The notes under the pieces: generated by a model | Told to the model about the DNA's origin: nothing | Seen by the model: only the letters and a program-made list of their open reading frames with translations | The model's database searches: none | Part shown: in pieces, positions 7,058 to 16,764 of the stretch | Numbering within the stretch: position 1 is the first letter of the stretch | How the letters are laid out: every line of letters starts with the position of its first letter | Origin: Thiobacillus sp. | Lineage (GTDB): Bacteria > Pseudomonadota > Gammaproteobacteria > Burkholderiales > Thiobacillaceae | Direction of reading: 5' to 3' | NCBI GenBank assembly: GCA_030692355.1 | Contig: JAUYCF010000058.1 | Coordinates: 1-37,496, forward strand | DNA length: 37,496 nt | Translations under genes and position numbers: made by a program

Positions 7058-8797
7058 TTGCCTTCACCCATTTTCAGAACCCTGCTGTTTCTTGCCGCGC
7101 TGTGTGCGGGGCCGGCGCACGCCCTGACCGTGGAGGTAGCGGCGCCGGATGAACTCAAGCCGCTGCTGGATCAGTACCTGGAAGCGGCACGGGCGGCGCG
7201 GCTGGGCGAGACGCTGGACGAGGCGGAACTGGCGCGGCTGCGCGGGGTGAGCGAGGACACTGCGCGCGAACTGCTGGCGACCGAGGGGTATTTCTCGCCG
7301 CAGATCGACAGCAGTCTGACGCGGTCGGAAAACGACTGGGTGATGCGCTTTGCGGTGACGCCGGGGCCGCGCACCCGGGTCCGCACCCTGAAGATCGACT
7401 TTGCGGGGGCGCTGGTCGATGCGGACGGGGCGGGGGCGCGGTTGCGCGCGCGCGCCGAGCGCAATTTCACGTTGCAGCCGCCGATGCCGTTTCGCCAGGC
7501 CGACTGGACTGCAGCCAAGGTGGCCCTGCTGGGGCCGTTGCTGACGATGCGTTATCCGGCGGCGCAGCTGGCGGCGAGCGAGGCGCGCATCGACCCCGCC
7601 GCCCAGGCGGCGGATTTGAAGCTGACGGTGGACAGCGGGCCGGCGTTTTTTTACGGCGAGCCTGCGATCAGCGGCAACCAGCGCTATGCCGAATCGATCA
7701 TCCGCAACCTGAGCCCGCTGAAGCCCGGCCAGCCGTATCGCCAGCAGGATCTGCTGGACTACCAGGCGGCGCTGGAGGCCAGTGGCTATTTTGCGCAGGC
7801 CACGGTGCGCATCGAGCCCGATCCGGCGCTGGCGGCGGCGGTGCCGATCCAGGTGGCGGTGGTTGAGCGGCCTGAAAAGCTGTTCAGCGTGGGGGTCGGC
7901 ATCAGCACCGACACCGGGGCGCGGGTGTCGGCGTCGTGGATGCACCGGAACATTCTGGATCGGGGCCTGCGCCTGAAGCTTGATGCGCGTGTGGAAACCG
8001 AGCGGCAGACCGGCGGGGCGGAGCTGGCCTGGCCGCGCAATGCCAGCGGCTACGAGAATAGCCTGGGATTTCAGCTCAAGCAGGAAGATATCGAGGGGCA
8101 GGAAACGCGCGCCGCCGTGCTGGCGGCCAAGCGTACCCGCACGCGCGGAGAGATCGAGACGACGCTGTCGCTGCAGTACCAGACCGAAGAACAGGAAATC
8201 GGCGATGTGGTGAGCGCGAGCAACCAGGCGCTGACCGCCAACTACGCGTGGACCCAGCGCACGATCGGGCGCGCCTTCTATCCGCGGCGCGGCTATGTGC
8301 TCACGCTGCAGGGCGGCGGCGCGTCCGAGGCCTTGTTGTCCGACACCAGCTTTGTCCGCCTGTACGGCCGCCACACCCAGTATTTCCGCGCCGGCGACAA
8401 CGGGCGGCTGATCCTGCGCGGCGAATTCGGCAGCGTGCTGGCGCAGACACGCGAGGGCATTCCCACCGACTTCCTGTTCCGTGCCGGCGGCGACAACTCG
8501 GTGCGCGGCTATGCCTACCAGAGCCTGGGGCGCACGCTTGAGGGGGGGGTGGAATCGGTGCGTTATCTGGCCACCGGCAGCGTTGAATACCACCATTTCT
8601 TCGAGGGCAACTGGGGCATGGCGGTGTTCGTCGACGCGGGCGATGCGGCCGACAGCCCCGGCGCTCTGTCGCCGGCGTTCGGTTACGGTGTCGGCGCGCG
8701 CTACCGTTCGCCGGTGGGGCCGATCAACCTCGACCTGGCGTACGGCGAGGCCACCGACGAATTCCGCCTGCATTTCTCGCTTGGGGTGTCGTTTTGA
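7058..8797 (+). CDS. tamA: Translocation and assembly module subunit TamA (Omp85 family)
   Basis: The 579-aa product is an outer-membrane Omp85-superfamily protein that works with TamB in moving material, such as autotransporters or lipids, across the envelope. Residues 1-22 form a signal peptide ending AHA. POTRA-like repeats follow (about 23-270, including FYGEPAISGNQRYAESIIRNLSPL and GQPYRQQDLLDYQAALEASGYF). Then comes a 16-strand-type barrel that holds RAGGDNSVRGYAYQSLG, the conserved Omp85 L6 motif, and ends in the usual aromatic residue, LHFSLGVSF. The length fits TamA. The only plausible start in this frame is a TTG at 7058, since an in-frame stop lies at 7022. It overlaps tamB by 4 bases. 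Confidence 0.92.
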   Translation: MPSPIFRTLLFLAALCAGPAHALTVEVAAPDELKPLLDQYLEAARAARLGETLDEAELARLRGVSEDTARELLATEGYFSPQIDSSLTRSENDWVMRFAVTPGPRTRVRTLKIDFAGALVDADGAGARLRARAERNFTLQPPMPFRQADWTAAKVALLGPLLTMRYPAAQLAASEARIDPAAQAADLKLTVDSGPAFFYGEPAISGNQRYAESIIRNLSPLKPGQPYRQQDLLDYQAALEASGYFAQATVRIEPDPALAAAVPIQVAVVERPEKLFSVGVGISTDTGARVSASWMHRNILDRGLRLKLDARVETERQTGGAELAWPRNASGYENSLGFQLKQEDIEGQETRAAVLAAKRTRTRGEIETTLSLQYQTEEQEIGDVVSASNQALTANYAWTQRTIGRAFYPRRGYVLTLQGGGASEALLSDTSFVRLYGRHTQYFRAGDNGRLILRGEFGSVLAQTREGIPTDFLFRAGGDNSVRGYAYQSLGRTLEGGVESVRYLATGSVEYHHFFEGNWGMAVFVDAGDAADSPGALSPAFGYGVGARYRSPVGPINLDLAYGEATDEFRLHFSLGVSF

Positions 8798-11700
8798 GGC
8801 GCGTTGCCTGGGGGCTGGGGTCGCTATTGGCCGCTTTGGCCGTACTGGTTTTGGGGGTGTTGTGGCTGACCACCACGGCCACGGGATTTTTGTGGCTGGC
8901 AAAACAGGCCACGCCGTTGAGCGATGGTCGCCTGGTGCTCGAAGGCGTGGAAGGTCATTTGGGCGCGTCGGTCCGCATCGAGAAACTGATCGTCAAGACG
9001 GATACGCAGCGCATTACCCTGCAGCGGGTGAAACTGGACTGGCAGCCCCGATCGCTGTGGCATCGACTGATCGAGATCGACCTGCTGGCTGCGCAACACG
9101 CGCGGGTGGATATTCTTAAAAAAGATCCCACCCCCCCGGCCTATCCTGGCACCTTGCGCTGGCTGCTGGACATCCGGGTGGCCGCGTGGGATGTGGCGCA
9201 ACTCGACGTGGTCGACATTGGGCAGACGCTGCGCTTCAACGCGCTGCATGGCAAGGTGGATGGCAGGGGCGACCGCTTTGACTTTATTGCCGCAGCCGGG
9301 ACGCCGTGGGCGGACGTGAATGGACAGTTCGGTATTCAGAAGGATGCACCGTTCAAATTGCAAGGCCAGTTCAACGCGATACGGAACACGCCTGTGCCGG
9401 TGCAGGCCACACTCGGACTGACGGGCGAGCTGGCGGCGATTGATTTCAAGCTGGATGCCCTGGCTGAAGGCATGAATGTCATGGCCAGCGGACAAGCGGC
9501 GCCGTTTGCGCGCGTGCGTTTACCCCGGCTGCTGGTGGCCGGGGAGGGGATTGATCCAAGCCAGTTCGTGGCCGACGCGCCCGCCGCCGATCTGGCGTTT
9601 TCCGGCATATTCGAGGGCCAGCCGGGCGAGCGCCTGCTCGGCACCTTCAGCCTTTCCAACCAGCTGGCCGGGCGCCTCGACCAGGATCGCCTGCCGCTGG
9701 CCAACCTGACCGGCGCGGTGTTCGGCGACAGCACCCGCGCCGACGTCAGCGACCTGGTCATCGACCTCGGCGCGGCCGGGCAATTCACCGGCGACGGCCA
9801 GTGGCGCGACGGCCGCTTTACGGTGAACCTGGAAAGCCCGCGCCTGAACCTCGCCGGGCTGCATCGCGACCTCAATGCCACCCGCATGCGCGCCGTGCTG
9901 CAGCTGGCGGGCGATGCGGCGCGCCAGACGCTCGGCGGTGAGGTAACCGAAACCTGGGGCCAGGGCCGCTTCACCCTCAGCCATGCCGACGCGACCCTGC
10001 GGCTGGAGTCGGCGAACTTCAGCGGCCAGGCCGGACGCCTGACCGCGCAGGGCGAACTGCGGCTCGATGCCGACCGTGCGTTCTCCGCCGAATTCGACGC
10101 CACGCAGATCAATCCGGCGCGCTTCGGCAAGTTTCCGCGCGGGCGGCTGAATGCGCGCGGCGAGGCGAGCGGCGCGCTGCTGCCCGAGCTGCGCCTGCAA
10201 AGCCAGTTCACCTTGCCGCCGGGCGAGCTCGAAGGCCGCCCGGTCACCGGGCAGGGCCGGCTGCGCTACGAAAGCCGGCATCTGGCCGATGCCGACATCG
10301 ACCTCGATCTGGCCGGCAACCTGGCCAGGTTCAAGGGCGCTTTTGGCCGCGCCGGCGACCGCCTCACCTGGAACATCGACGCCCCCGCATTGGCGCGCCT
10401 CAAGCTCGGCCTGGCCGGGCGCCTGACCAGCACTGGCAGCGTCAGCGGCGACCCCGCTGCGCTGCAAATCGAGGCGGCGGTGGCCGCCAGCGGTCTGCGC
10501 CTGCCGGGCGACATCGCCGCCGACGCGCTGGATCTTGAGCTCGACCTGCAGGCTGCAACCAGCGGCGCCTTCAACGGCCGGCTGGATGCGCGCGGGGTGA
10601 CGCTGGCCGGGCAGCGCCTGAGTGTCGTCCGCGCCGACCTGCAGGGCCGCCGCAATGCCCACACCCTGACGCTCGACGCCCGCATGCCCGATTGGCAGGT
10701 AACGGCGAGCCTGGCGGGCGGGCTGGACGAACAACAAATATGGCGCGGAAAACTGAATCAGGCCGCGGCGCATGGACCCTGGCCGATGCAGCTGACAGCG
10801 CCCGCCACCCTGCTGCTGTCGCGCGAACGGCAGCAGGTGAGCGATCTTGCGCTGACGCTGGCGGGCGGCCGCTTGAGCGTCGAGCAGTTCAGCCGCCAGG
10901 GTGTTCAGCTGGCCAGCCGCGGCGCGCTCGCCAACCTGCCGCTGGCGCCGCTGCTGGGGCTGCTGAAAACCGAGCCGCCGTTCACCACCGATCTCAGGGT
11001 CGATGGCGACTGGAATCTGCGTGCCGGCGACAGCCTCGACGGCCAGCTGCGGCTGCGCCGCCAGTCGGGCGATGTACGAATGAAGGAGCCGGCGCAGAGT
11101 CTGGGGCTGACGACGCTGGTGCTCAACCTCGACGCCGTGGCCAGCCGCGTGACGGCCCATGTCGAGGCGGCCAGCCGCGAAGCCGGCCAGCTGCGCGCCG
11201 ACGGGCAGGCGACGCTGCTGCGCGAGGGCGCCTTCTTCACCCTGCCGCGCACGGCGCCGCTGGCGTGGACGGCGCAGCTCGACGTGCCCGATCTGCGTCT
11301 GGTCAGGCTTTTCATTCCGGTCGGCATCCGCGCCGATGCCCGCCTCAACGCCCAGCTCACGGGCAGCGGCAGCCTGGCTGCGCCGCGCATCGACGGCCGG
11401 ATTGCCGCCGACGCGATCCGTTTTTCCATGCCCGAGGAAGGCGTGGCGATTACCGACGGCACGCTCAAACTCATTCTGGAGGACGACCGCGTGCGGGTGC
11501 AGGAAGGCGTGCTGAAAGGCCAGAGCGGTCGCATCCTGGTGAGCGGCGAGGCGCGACTGCGGGACCCGCAGGCCGGCCTTGCGCTCACCTTCGAAAAGTT
11601 TGCCGTCACCAACCGCAGCGACCGGCGCGTCATCATTTCCGGCGTCAGCCAGCTCAATCTCGATCTGAAACGCCTGCAACTGACCGGTGAGCTCACCGCC

Positions 11701-12516
11701 GACCGCGCCCGCCTCGAAACCCCGGAAGCCAACCGCCCCAGGCTGTCGGAGGATGTGGTCGTGGTCGGCCGGCCGCCGCGCGAAAAATCCGCCGCGCGGC
11801 GCATTCCGCTGCTACTCGATCTCAAACTCAACCTGGGCGACGATTTCCTGTTCAAGGGCGGCGGTCTCGACGCGCGTCTGGGCGGCCAGTTGCGCGTGTT
11901 CACCGTGAACGACGCACTGCGCGGCGAAGGCCGCATCCAGGTGGAGGCGGGGCGCTATGCCGCCTATGGGCAATCGCTCGACATCGAGCGCGGCGTGCTC
12001 AGCTTCATCGGTCCGATCGACAACCCGGGGATCGATGTCCTGGCGGTGCGCAAGACGCCCACGGTTAAGGCCGGGGTGCAAGTCAGGGGCACGGTGCAGC
12101 GCCCGCTGGTGACGCTGTATTCCGATCCGGCCCTGCCGGACACCGAAAAGCTCGCCTGGCTGGTGCTGGGGCATGGCCTGGGGACGGGGGGGCAGCAGGA
12201 ATTCGCGCTGCTTCAGCTCGCCGCCGGCGCGCTGCTGGGCCAGGCGGAATCGGTGGGCATGCAGGCGCAGCTGGCCGAGGCCCTGCGCATCGAAAGCTTC
12301 GGCGTGCGTGCGGGCGAGGGCGAGGACCTCTCCAGCGCCGTGGTCAGCGTCGGCAAGCGCTTGTCCTCGCGCACGATGCTGAGTTACGAGCAGAGCCTGG
12401 ACGGGCTCAGCCAGGTGGTCAAGGTGCTGTACCAATTGTCGCCGCACGTGCGGCTCGAAGCGCAGGCCGGCCAGCAGAGCAGTTTTGACGTGTTCTACAC
12501 TCGGGAATACGACTGA
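8794..12516 (+). CDS. tamB: Translocation and assembly module subunit TamB
   Basis: The 1240-aa product is an inner-membrane-anchored AsmA-like protein that spans the periplasm to meet TamA. An N-terminal signal anchor (residues about 4-26, GLGSLLAALAVLVLGVLWL) is followed by a very long beta-rich region. The C-terminal DUF490/TamB domain includes RLGGQLRVFTVNDALRGEGR, the segment YAAYGQSLDIERGVLSFIG, and LAWLVLGHGLG. The C-terminus ends in a barrel-like FDVFYTREYD. The start is a TTG that overlaps the tamA stop (TTGA), so the two genes form a coupled operon. The length is in the usual range for TamB. Confidence 0.93.
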   Translation: MRRVAWGLGSLLAALAVLVLGVLWLTTTATGFLWLAKQATPLSDGRLVLEGVEGHLGASVRIEKLIVKTDTQRITLQRVKLDWQPRSLWHRLIEIDLLAAQHARVDILKKDPTPPAYPGTLRWLLDIRVAAWDVAQLDVVDIGQTLRFNALHGKVDGRGDRFDFIAAAGTPWADVNGQFGIQKDAPFKLQGQFNAIRNTPVPVQATLGLTGELAAIDFKLDALAEGMNVMASGQAAPFARVRLPRLLVAGEGIDPSQFVADAPAADLAFSGIFEGQPGERLLGTFSLSNQLAGRLDQDRLPLANLTGAVFGDSTRADVSDLVIDLGAAGQFTGDGQWRDGRFTVNLESPRLNLAGLHRDLNATRMRAVLQLAGDAARQTLGGEVTETWGQGRFTLSHADATLRLESANFSGQAGRLTAQGELRLDADRAFSAEFDATQINPARFGKFPRGRLNARGEASGALLPELRLQSQFTLPPGELEGRPVTGQGRLRYESRHLADADIDLDLAGNLARFKGAFGRAGDRLTWNIDAPALARLKLGLAGRLTSTGSVSGDPAALQIEAAVAASGLRLPGDIAADALDLELDLQAATSGAFNGRLDARGVTLAGQRLSVVRADLQGRRNAHTLTLDARMPDWQVTASLAGGLDEQQIWRGKLNQAAAHGPWPMQLTAPATLLLSRERQQVSDLALTLAGGRLSVEQFSRQGVQLASRGALANLPLAPLLGLLKTEPPFTTDLRVDGDWNLRAGDSLDGQLRLRRQSGDVRMKEPAQSLGLTTLVLNLDAVASRVTAHVEAASREAGQLRADGQATLLREGAFFTLPRTAPLAWTAQLDVPDLRLVRLFIPVGIRADARLNAQLTGSGSLAAPRIDGRIAADAIRFSMPEEGVAITDGTLKLILEDDRVRVQEGVLKGQSGRILVSGEARLRDPQAGLALTFEKFAVTNRSDRRVIISGVSQLNLDLKRLQLTGELTADRARLETPEANRPRLSEDVVVVGRPPREKSAARRIPLLLDLKLNLGDDFLFKGGGLDARLGGQLRVFTVNDALRGEGRIQVEAGRYAAYGQSLDIERGVLSFIGPIDNPGIDVLAVRKTPTVKAGVQVRGTVQRPLVTLYSDPALPDTEKLAWLVLGHGLGTGGQQEFALLQLAAGALLGQAESVGMQAQLAEALRIESFGVRAGEGEDLSSAVVSVGKRLSSRTMLSYEQSLDGLSQVVKVLYQLSPHVRLEAQAGQQSSFDVFYTREYD

Positions 12517-12628
12517 AACGGCTTGTCCGCGAAGGACGCGAAGAACACGAAGGTGTAACGCAAGACCGGGGACAAGCCGTTCCCGCACAATTTCATTTAC
12601 TTCGCGTCCCTTCGCGTCCTTCGCGGAT
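12517..12628. repeat. Nested inverted repeats with GAAGGACGCGAAG-type units
   Basis: Directly after tamB, a perfect 12-bp pair (AACGGCTTGTCC at 12517-12528 and its complement at 12570-12581) interlocks with a perfect 18-bp pair. The latter is TCCGCGAAGGACGCGAAG at 12526-12543 and its complement at 12610-12627. A 30-odd-base stretch here recurs almost unchanged, in the other orientation, at 18679-18711. The stem could act as an RNA structure at the end of tamB, but no T-run follows. Confidence 0.7.
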
Positions 12629-12753
12629 AGATATGCGGTTTTCAGGCTGAACCGATCAAGGCGGGATGTTAGAATCGGGCGCATGTTCGACGTCCGCATC
12701 CCCGCCATGAATTCCTTGTGCCGATTGCCTGTCCTGTCCGGAGGCGGCCGCTG

Positions 12754-13497
12754 ATGCGCATCCTGCTGTCCAACGACGACGGTTATTTTGCCCCTGGCCT
12801 GGCCGCGCTGGCGCAGGCGCTTACGCCACTGGCCGACATTACCGTGGTGGCGCCCGAGCGCGACCGCAGCGGCGCCTCCAATTCGCTTACCCTCGACCGT
12901 CCGCTGATGCTGCGCCAGGCGCCGGGCGGCTTTTATTACGTCAACGGCACGCCCACCGATTGCGTGCATCTGGCCGTCACCGGCATGCTCGACCACATGC
13001 CAGACATGGTGATTTCCGGCATCAACCACGGCGCCAACATGGGCGACGACACCATTTACTCCGGCACCGTCGCCGCCGCCACCGAAGGCTATCTGCTGGG
13101 AATTCCGTCGATTGCGGTCTCGCTCGCCAACCACAATGCGTTGCACTTCGACGCCGCCGCGCGCGTGGTGGTCGAACTGGTGCAGCGCATCCAGGCGCAG
13201 CCGCCGACTGAGCCGATGCTGCTCAACGTCAACGTGCCGGATCGCGCCTGGGACGACTTGAAAGGCCTCAGCGTGACCCGGCTGGGCAAGCGCCACAAGG
13301 CCGAATCGGTGGTGAAAACCACCAACCCGCGCGGCCAGACCGTGTACTGGGTGGGTGCGGCCGGGCTGGCGCAGGACGCCGGCGAAGGCACCGATTTTCA
13401 TGCCGTCGCCAATGGCTTCGTTTCGATCACCCCGCTGCAAATGGATTTGACCCGCTTCAGCCAGATGGACAGCGTGAACGCATGGCTGAAACGCTGA
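12754..13497 (+). CDS. surE: 5'/3'-nucleotidase SurE
   Basis: The 247-aa product is the stationary-phase survival phosphatase SurE, a metal-dependent 5'/3'-nucleotidase and exopolyphosphatase. The N-terminus [15 protein letters not shown] holds the NDD metal motif. The [12 protein letters not shown] and [11 protein letters not shown] segments and the [22 protein letters not shown] active-site block are complete. The ATG at 12754 is chosen because the protein starts there in the family and a GGAGG lies about 10 bases upstream; an ATG further upstream would add 12 residues unlike SurE. Its 3' end overlaps pcm by 16 bp, starting the surE-pcm-nlpD-rpoS operon. Confidence 0.96.
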   Translation: MRILLSNDDGYFAPGLAALAQALTPLADITVVAPERDRSGASNSLTLDRPLMLRQAPGGFYYVNGTPTDCVHLAVTGMLDHMPDMVISGINHGANMGDDTIYSGTVAAATEGYLLGIPSIAVSLANHNALHFDAAARVVVELVQRIQAQPPTEPMLLNVNVPDRAWDDLKGLSVTRLGKRHKAESVVKTTNPRGQTVYWVGAAGLAQDAGEGTDFHAVANGFVSITPLQMDLTRFSQMDSVNAWLKR

Positions 13498-14162
13498 CCC
13501 CCCGCGCCGGCATCGGCATGACCTCGGCGCGCACGCGCGGCCGCATGGTCGAGCGCCTGCGCGAGCAGGGCATCAAGGACGAAATGGTGCTGGCGGCGAT
13601 GGGCAGCGTGCCGCGCCACCTGTTCGTCGACCAGGCGCTGGAATCGCGCGCCTACGAAGACACCGCGTTGCCGATCGGCTTCGGGCAGACTATTTCCAAC
13701 CCCTGCATCGTCGCGCGCATGGCCGAACTGGCGCGCCACGGCGAGAACAGCCAGGGTCGGGCGCTCGGGCGCGTGCTGGAAATCGGTCTGGGCTGCGGCT
13801 ATCAGGCCGCGGTGTTGGGCAAGCTGGCGCGCGAGGTGGTGTCGATGGAGCGCATCGCCGCGCTGGTCGGAAGGACGCGCGTGCGGCTGCGCGAACTCAG
13901 GGTCAACAACGTCAAGCCCAAGCACGGCGACGGCATGCACGGGGCGAGGGATTTCGCACCGTTCGATGCCATCGTGATCGCGGCGGCGTTTGCCGAGGTG
14001 CCGCAGGCCCTGCTGGCGCAACTGGCCGACGGCGGGCGCCTGGTGATGCCGCTCGGCCATGCCACGCAGACGCTGTGCGTGATGGAACGCCAGGGCGATG
14101 CGTATACCGAACGCCTGCTGGAAGGGGTGAAGTTCGTCCCTCTGCTGCCCGGGGTGGCGTGA
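13482..14162 (+). CDS. pcm: Protein-L-isoaspartate O-methyltransferase
   Basis: The 226-aa enzyme methylates isoaspartyl residues with S-adenosylmethionine so that damaged proteins can be repaired. The pre-motif [27 protein letters not shown] is well conserved. The SAM motif is [14 protein letters not shown], where most family members have EIGTGSGYQ, a Thr to Leu and a Ser to Cys change. The later segments [32 protein letters not shown] are normal. The gene overlaps surE at its 5' end and nlpD at its 3' end (TGATG). It acts in the cytoplasm. Confidence 0.94.
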   Translation: MAETLTPRAGIGMTSARTRGRMVERLREQGIKDEMVLAAMGSVPRHLFVDQALESRAYEDTALPIGFGQTISNPCIVARMAELARHGENSQGRALGRVLEIGLGCGYQAAVLGKLAREVVSMERIAALVGRTRVRLRELRVNNVKPKHGDGMHGARDFAPFDAIVIAAAFAEVPQALLAQLADGGRLVMPLGHATQTLCVMERQGDAYTERLLEGVKFVPLLPGVA

Positions 14163-15118
14163 TGCGGACGGCTGCCTGGAGTCGCGCGATCGGAGTGGCC
14201 GCCACAGGGCGCGCACCCGTCGCCTGGCTGGGCCTGTTGCTGCTGCTGGGGCTTGCTGCCTGCACCTCGCCCGGGCCCGCGCCGGTAAGCGATCGGTCCG
14301 GGCGCACGGCGGGGTCCGAGGCACCGCGCCCCGTCACGCCGCAGATCGCGCCGTCCGCCAATGGCCTGCATACCGTGCAGCGCGGCGACACGCTGTATGC
14401 CATCGCCTTCGCCAACGGCCTCGATTACCGCGAGATCGCCATCTGGAACCGGCTTGAGTCGGCCGACCGTATTCTGGTCGGCCAGGTGCTGCGGCTGGCG
14501 CCGCCGCCGGGGGCGGTCGAAATCCGGCCGCTCGACGACGAACCCGCGCCGAGCGCGCGTCCATTGGACGAGGCAACGCCGGCGGGTCCGCCGGTGCTGC
14601 GTGAACCGCAAGCGGTGCTGCTGGCGTATTCCGAGGCCGGCTGGGCGCAGGTGTCGGGCGCCCCGGTGACGGCGGCGGTGCCCGCCGTGGCCAGCCCGGT
14701 GCCCGTCGCAGCGATGCCGCCGCCTCCGCCGCCCGCCGCAAGCGGGCTGGTCGACAGCTGGCTGTGGCCGGCCGAGGGCACGCTGGCCGGGCACTTTGGC
14801 GCAGCGGGCGGCAAGGGCATCGACATCGTCGGGAAGCGCAATGCACCGGTGATCGCGGTGGCGCCCGGCAAGGTGGTGTACAGCGGCAGCGGCCTGCGCG
14901 GCTACGGGCAGTTGCTGATCGTCAAGCATGCGGGCGAGTTTCTTTCGGCCTACGCGCACAACGAAACGATTCTGGTGAAGGAGGGCGACACGGTGGCCGC
15001 CGGGCAGAAAATTGCCCTGATGGGCGACAGCGGCGCCGATCGGGTGAAGCTGCATTTCGAAATCCGCCGCTATGGCAAGCCGCTCGATCCCCTGATCTAT
15101 CTGCCGGAGCGCTCATGA
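14162..15118 (+). CDS. nlpD: Lipoprotein NlpD, LysM and M23-like domains (amidase activator)
   Basis: The 318-aa envelope lipoprotein activates the cell-separation amidase AmiC in Enterobacteria. A signal peptide (residues about 18-33, WLGLLLLLGLAAC) puts the lipidated Cys at 34. A LysM domain follows (about 69-113, HTVQRGDTLYAIA). A proline-rich linker comes next, then an M23/LytM domain (about 218-310) with KGIDIVG, SGLRGYGQLLIVKH and VKLHFEIRRYGKPLDP. In the first catalytic motif the metal-binding His of active M23 peptidases is missing (KGIDI), as in E. coli NlpD, which supports a non-catalytic activator. The ATG overlaps the pcm stop; a longer frame upstream lies inside pcm. Its stop overlaps rpoS. 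Confidence 0.93.
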   Translation: MRTAAWSRAIGVAATGRAPVAWLGLLLLLGLAACTSPGPAPVSDRSGRTAGSEAPRPVTPQIAPSANGLHTVQRGDTLYAIAFANGLDYREIAIWNRLESADRILVGQVLRLAPPPGAVEIRPLDDEPAPSARPLDEATPAGPPVLREPQAVLLAYSEAGWAQVSGAPVTAAVPAVASPVPVAAMPPPPPPAASGLVDSWLWPAEGTLAGHFGAAGGKGIDIVGKRNAPVIAVAPGKVVYSGSGLRGYGQLLIVKHAGEFLSAYAHNETILVKEGDTVAAGQKIALMGDSGADRVKLHFEIRRYGKPLDPLIYLPERS

Positions 15119-16059
15119 GCCACGACCCCGGCGATGAATCGGATGACCTGACGCCTGAAGAATCCGAAGCGGAGCCGCGGGCGGCTGCGGACACCAGCGA
15201 GGAACTGGCATTGGCCATTCTCGACGAGACGCAGGTCGACGTCATCCAGCTGTATCTCAACGAAATCGGCCAGGCCCCGCTGCTGACGGCGGCAGAGGAA
15301 GTCGTGCTGGCGCGGCGCGTGGTCGAGGGCGACTTCGGGGCGCGCCAGACCATGATCGAGCGCAACCTGCGGCTGGTGGTCAACATCGCCAAGCACTACG
15401 CCAACCGCGGGCTGACCCTGCTCGACCTGGTGGAGGAGGGCAACCTCGGGCTGATCCACGCGCTGGAAAAATTCGATCCCGAGCGCGGCTTCCGCTTTTC
15501 GACCTACGCGACCTGGTGGATCCGGCAGAACATCGAGCGCGCGATCATGAACCAGTCGCGCACCATCCGCCTGCCGGTGCACATCATCAAGGAACTCAAC
15601 ATCTACCTGCGCGCCAGGCGCCATCTGGAAACGCACGGCGTCAGCGACGCCACCTCGGACGACATCGCCGCCCTGACCGGTCATGCGGTCGAGGATGTGC
15701 ACCGCATCATGCAGCTGAACGAGCGGGTGGCCTCGCTCGATGCGCCGCTCGACGTCGATCCCATGCTGTCGCTGGGCGAGGCCATCGCCGACGAAAACGC
15801 CCACCTGCCGGATGAAATGCTGCTACTGGAGGAAATCGGACACCACGTCCGCGAATGGCTGGGGCAGCTCAATGACAAGCAGCGCGGGGTGATCGAGCGG
15901 CGCTTCGGCCTGAACGGCTGCGAGGCCTGCACCCTGGAAGAGCTGGCAATGGAACTGCAGGTCACCCGCGAACGCGTGCGGCAGATCCAGATGGAAGCCC
16001 TGCGCGTGCTGCGGCAGACGCTGCGGCGGCGCGGCATCTCCAAAGACGAGCTGTTTTGA
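15115..16059 (+). CDS. rpoS: RNA polymerase sigma factor RpoS
   Basis: The 314-aa sigma-70 family group 2 factor directs general stress and stationary-phase transcription. Region 1.2 reads DVIQLYLNEIGQAPLLT. Regions 2.1-2.4 contain NLRLVVNIAKHYANRGL, DLVEEGNLGLIHALEKFDPE and FSTYATWWIRQNIERA, and are followed by NQSRTIRLPVHI. Region 4.2 ends TLEELAMELQVTRERVRQIQ. The N-terminus is short and acidic. The ATG at 15115 overlaps the nlpD stop as ATGA. In gammaproteobacteria the main rpoS promoter lies inside nlpD; that may hold here but was not shown. Placement after nlpD and the absence of region 1.1 separate it from rpoD. Confidence 0.95.
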   Translation: MSHDPGDESDDLTPEESEAEPRAAADTSEELALAILDETQVDVIQLYLNEIGQAPLLTAAEEVVLARRVVEGDFGARQTMIERNLRLVVNIAKHYANRGLTLLDLVEEGNLGLIHALEKFDPERGFRFSTYATWWIRQNIERAIMNQSRTIRLPVHIIKELNIYLRARRHLETHGVSDATSDDIAALTGHAVEDVHRIMQLNERVASLDAPLDVDPMLSLGEAIADENAHLPDEMLLLEEIGHHVREWLGQLNDKQRGVIERRFGLNGCEACTLEELAMELQVTRERVRQIQMEALRVLRQTLRRRGISKDELF

Positions 16060-16102
16060 CGTGCCGTCACGCGTCGCGGGGGCGTCAGGCGGCGGCGCTG
16101 CA

Positions 16103-16759
16103 ATGATCGACTGGTCGCGGATCGACACCGTCTTTCTCGACATGGACGGCACCCTGCTCGACCTGTATTTCGACAACCATTTCTGGCTTGAGCACATGCC
16201 GCGCCGCTATGCCGAGTACCACGGCCTCGCGCCGGAGGTGGCGCATGCGCATCTCACCGCGCATTACGCGCGCCACAGCGGCACGCTCAACTGGTACTGC
16301 CTGGATTTCTGGAGCAGCGAGCTCGCGCTCGACATCCTGCAGTTGAAGGAAGAAGTCGCCCACCTGATCGCGGTGCGCCCCGACGTGCCGGCCTTCCTGC
16401 AGGCGGTGCGCGCGTCGGGGCGCCGCGTGGTCATGGTGACCAACGCGCATCCCCGGAGCCTCGACCTCAAAATGCGCGAAACCCGCATCGACGCTTATTT
16501 CAACACGCTGATCTCGTCGCACCGGGTCGGCCTGCCCAAGGAGCATCCGGATTTCTGGCGGGGGCTGCAGGCGATCGAGGCTTTCGACAAGGCGAGCACC
16601 CTGTTTGTCGACGACAGCCTGCCGGTGCTGGAAAGCGCACGCGCCTACGGCATCGCGCACCTGCTGGCGGTGTGCAATCCGGACTCGAAACAGCCGCACA
16701 AGGATTGCGGGGATTTCATGGCCATCACCAGTTTCGAGCAGGTGATGCCGGACGCGTGA
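16103..16759 (+). CDS. yrfG: HAD-family GMP/IMP nucleotidase (YrfG-like)
   Basis: The 218-aa product matches the HAD-superfamily purine nucleotidase YrfG/NagD-like group in its opening and length. HAD motif I is FLDMDGTLLD (nucleophile Asp13), motif II MVTNAH, and motif III the Lys in GLPKEHPDFW. Motif IV is LFVDDSLPVLESAR. The WYCLDFWSSEL and YFNTLISSHRVGLPKE segments are YrfG-like. The start at the ATG at 16103 follows the family; a GTG at 16061 would add 14 unmatched residues. It lies 43 bp after rpoS on the same strand. It is cytosolic and is inferred to dephosphorylate GMP or IMP. Confidence 0.88.
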   Translation: MIDWSRIDTVFLDMDGTLLDLYFDNHFWLEHMPRRYAEYHGLAPEVAHAHLTAHYARHSGTLNWYCLDFWSSELALDILQLKEEVAHLIAVRPDVPAFLQAVRASGRRVVMVTNAHPRSLDLKMRETRIDAYFNTLISSHRVGLPKEHPDFWRGLQAIEAFDKASTLFVDDSLPVLESARAYGIAHLLAVCNPDSKQPHKDCGDFMAITSFEQVMPDA

Positions 16760-16764
16760 GACCG

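Noticed and set aside
7064-11679. Very long open frames antisense to tamA and tamB (several hundred codons)
   Set aside because: They mirror high-GC coding sequence with strong third-position bias, give arginine/alanine-rich protein unlike any family, and lie opposite well-supported genes.
11812-13440. Long antisense open frame spanning the tamB end and surE
   Set aside because: It crosses two confident genes and a repeat region, and its translation has no recognisable domain.
14162-15118. Active M23 endopeptidase in NlpD
   Set aside because: The first metal-binding His of the active motif is missing, as in E. coli NlpD, so an amidase-activating role is preferred.
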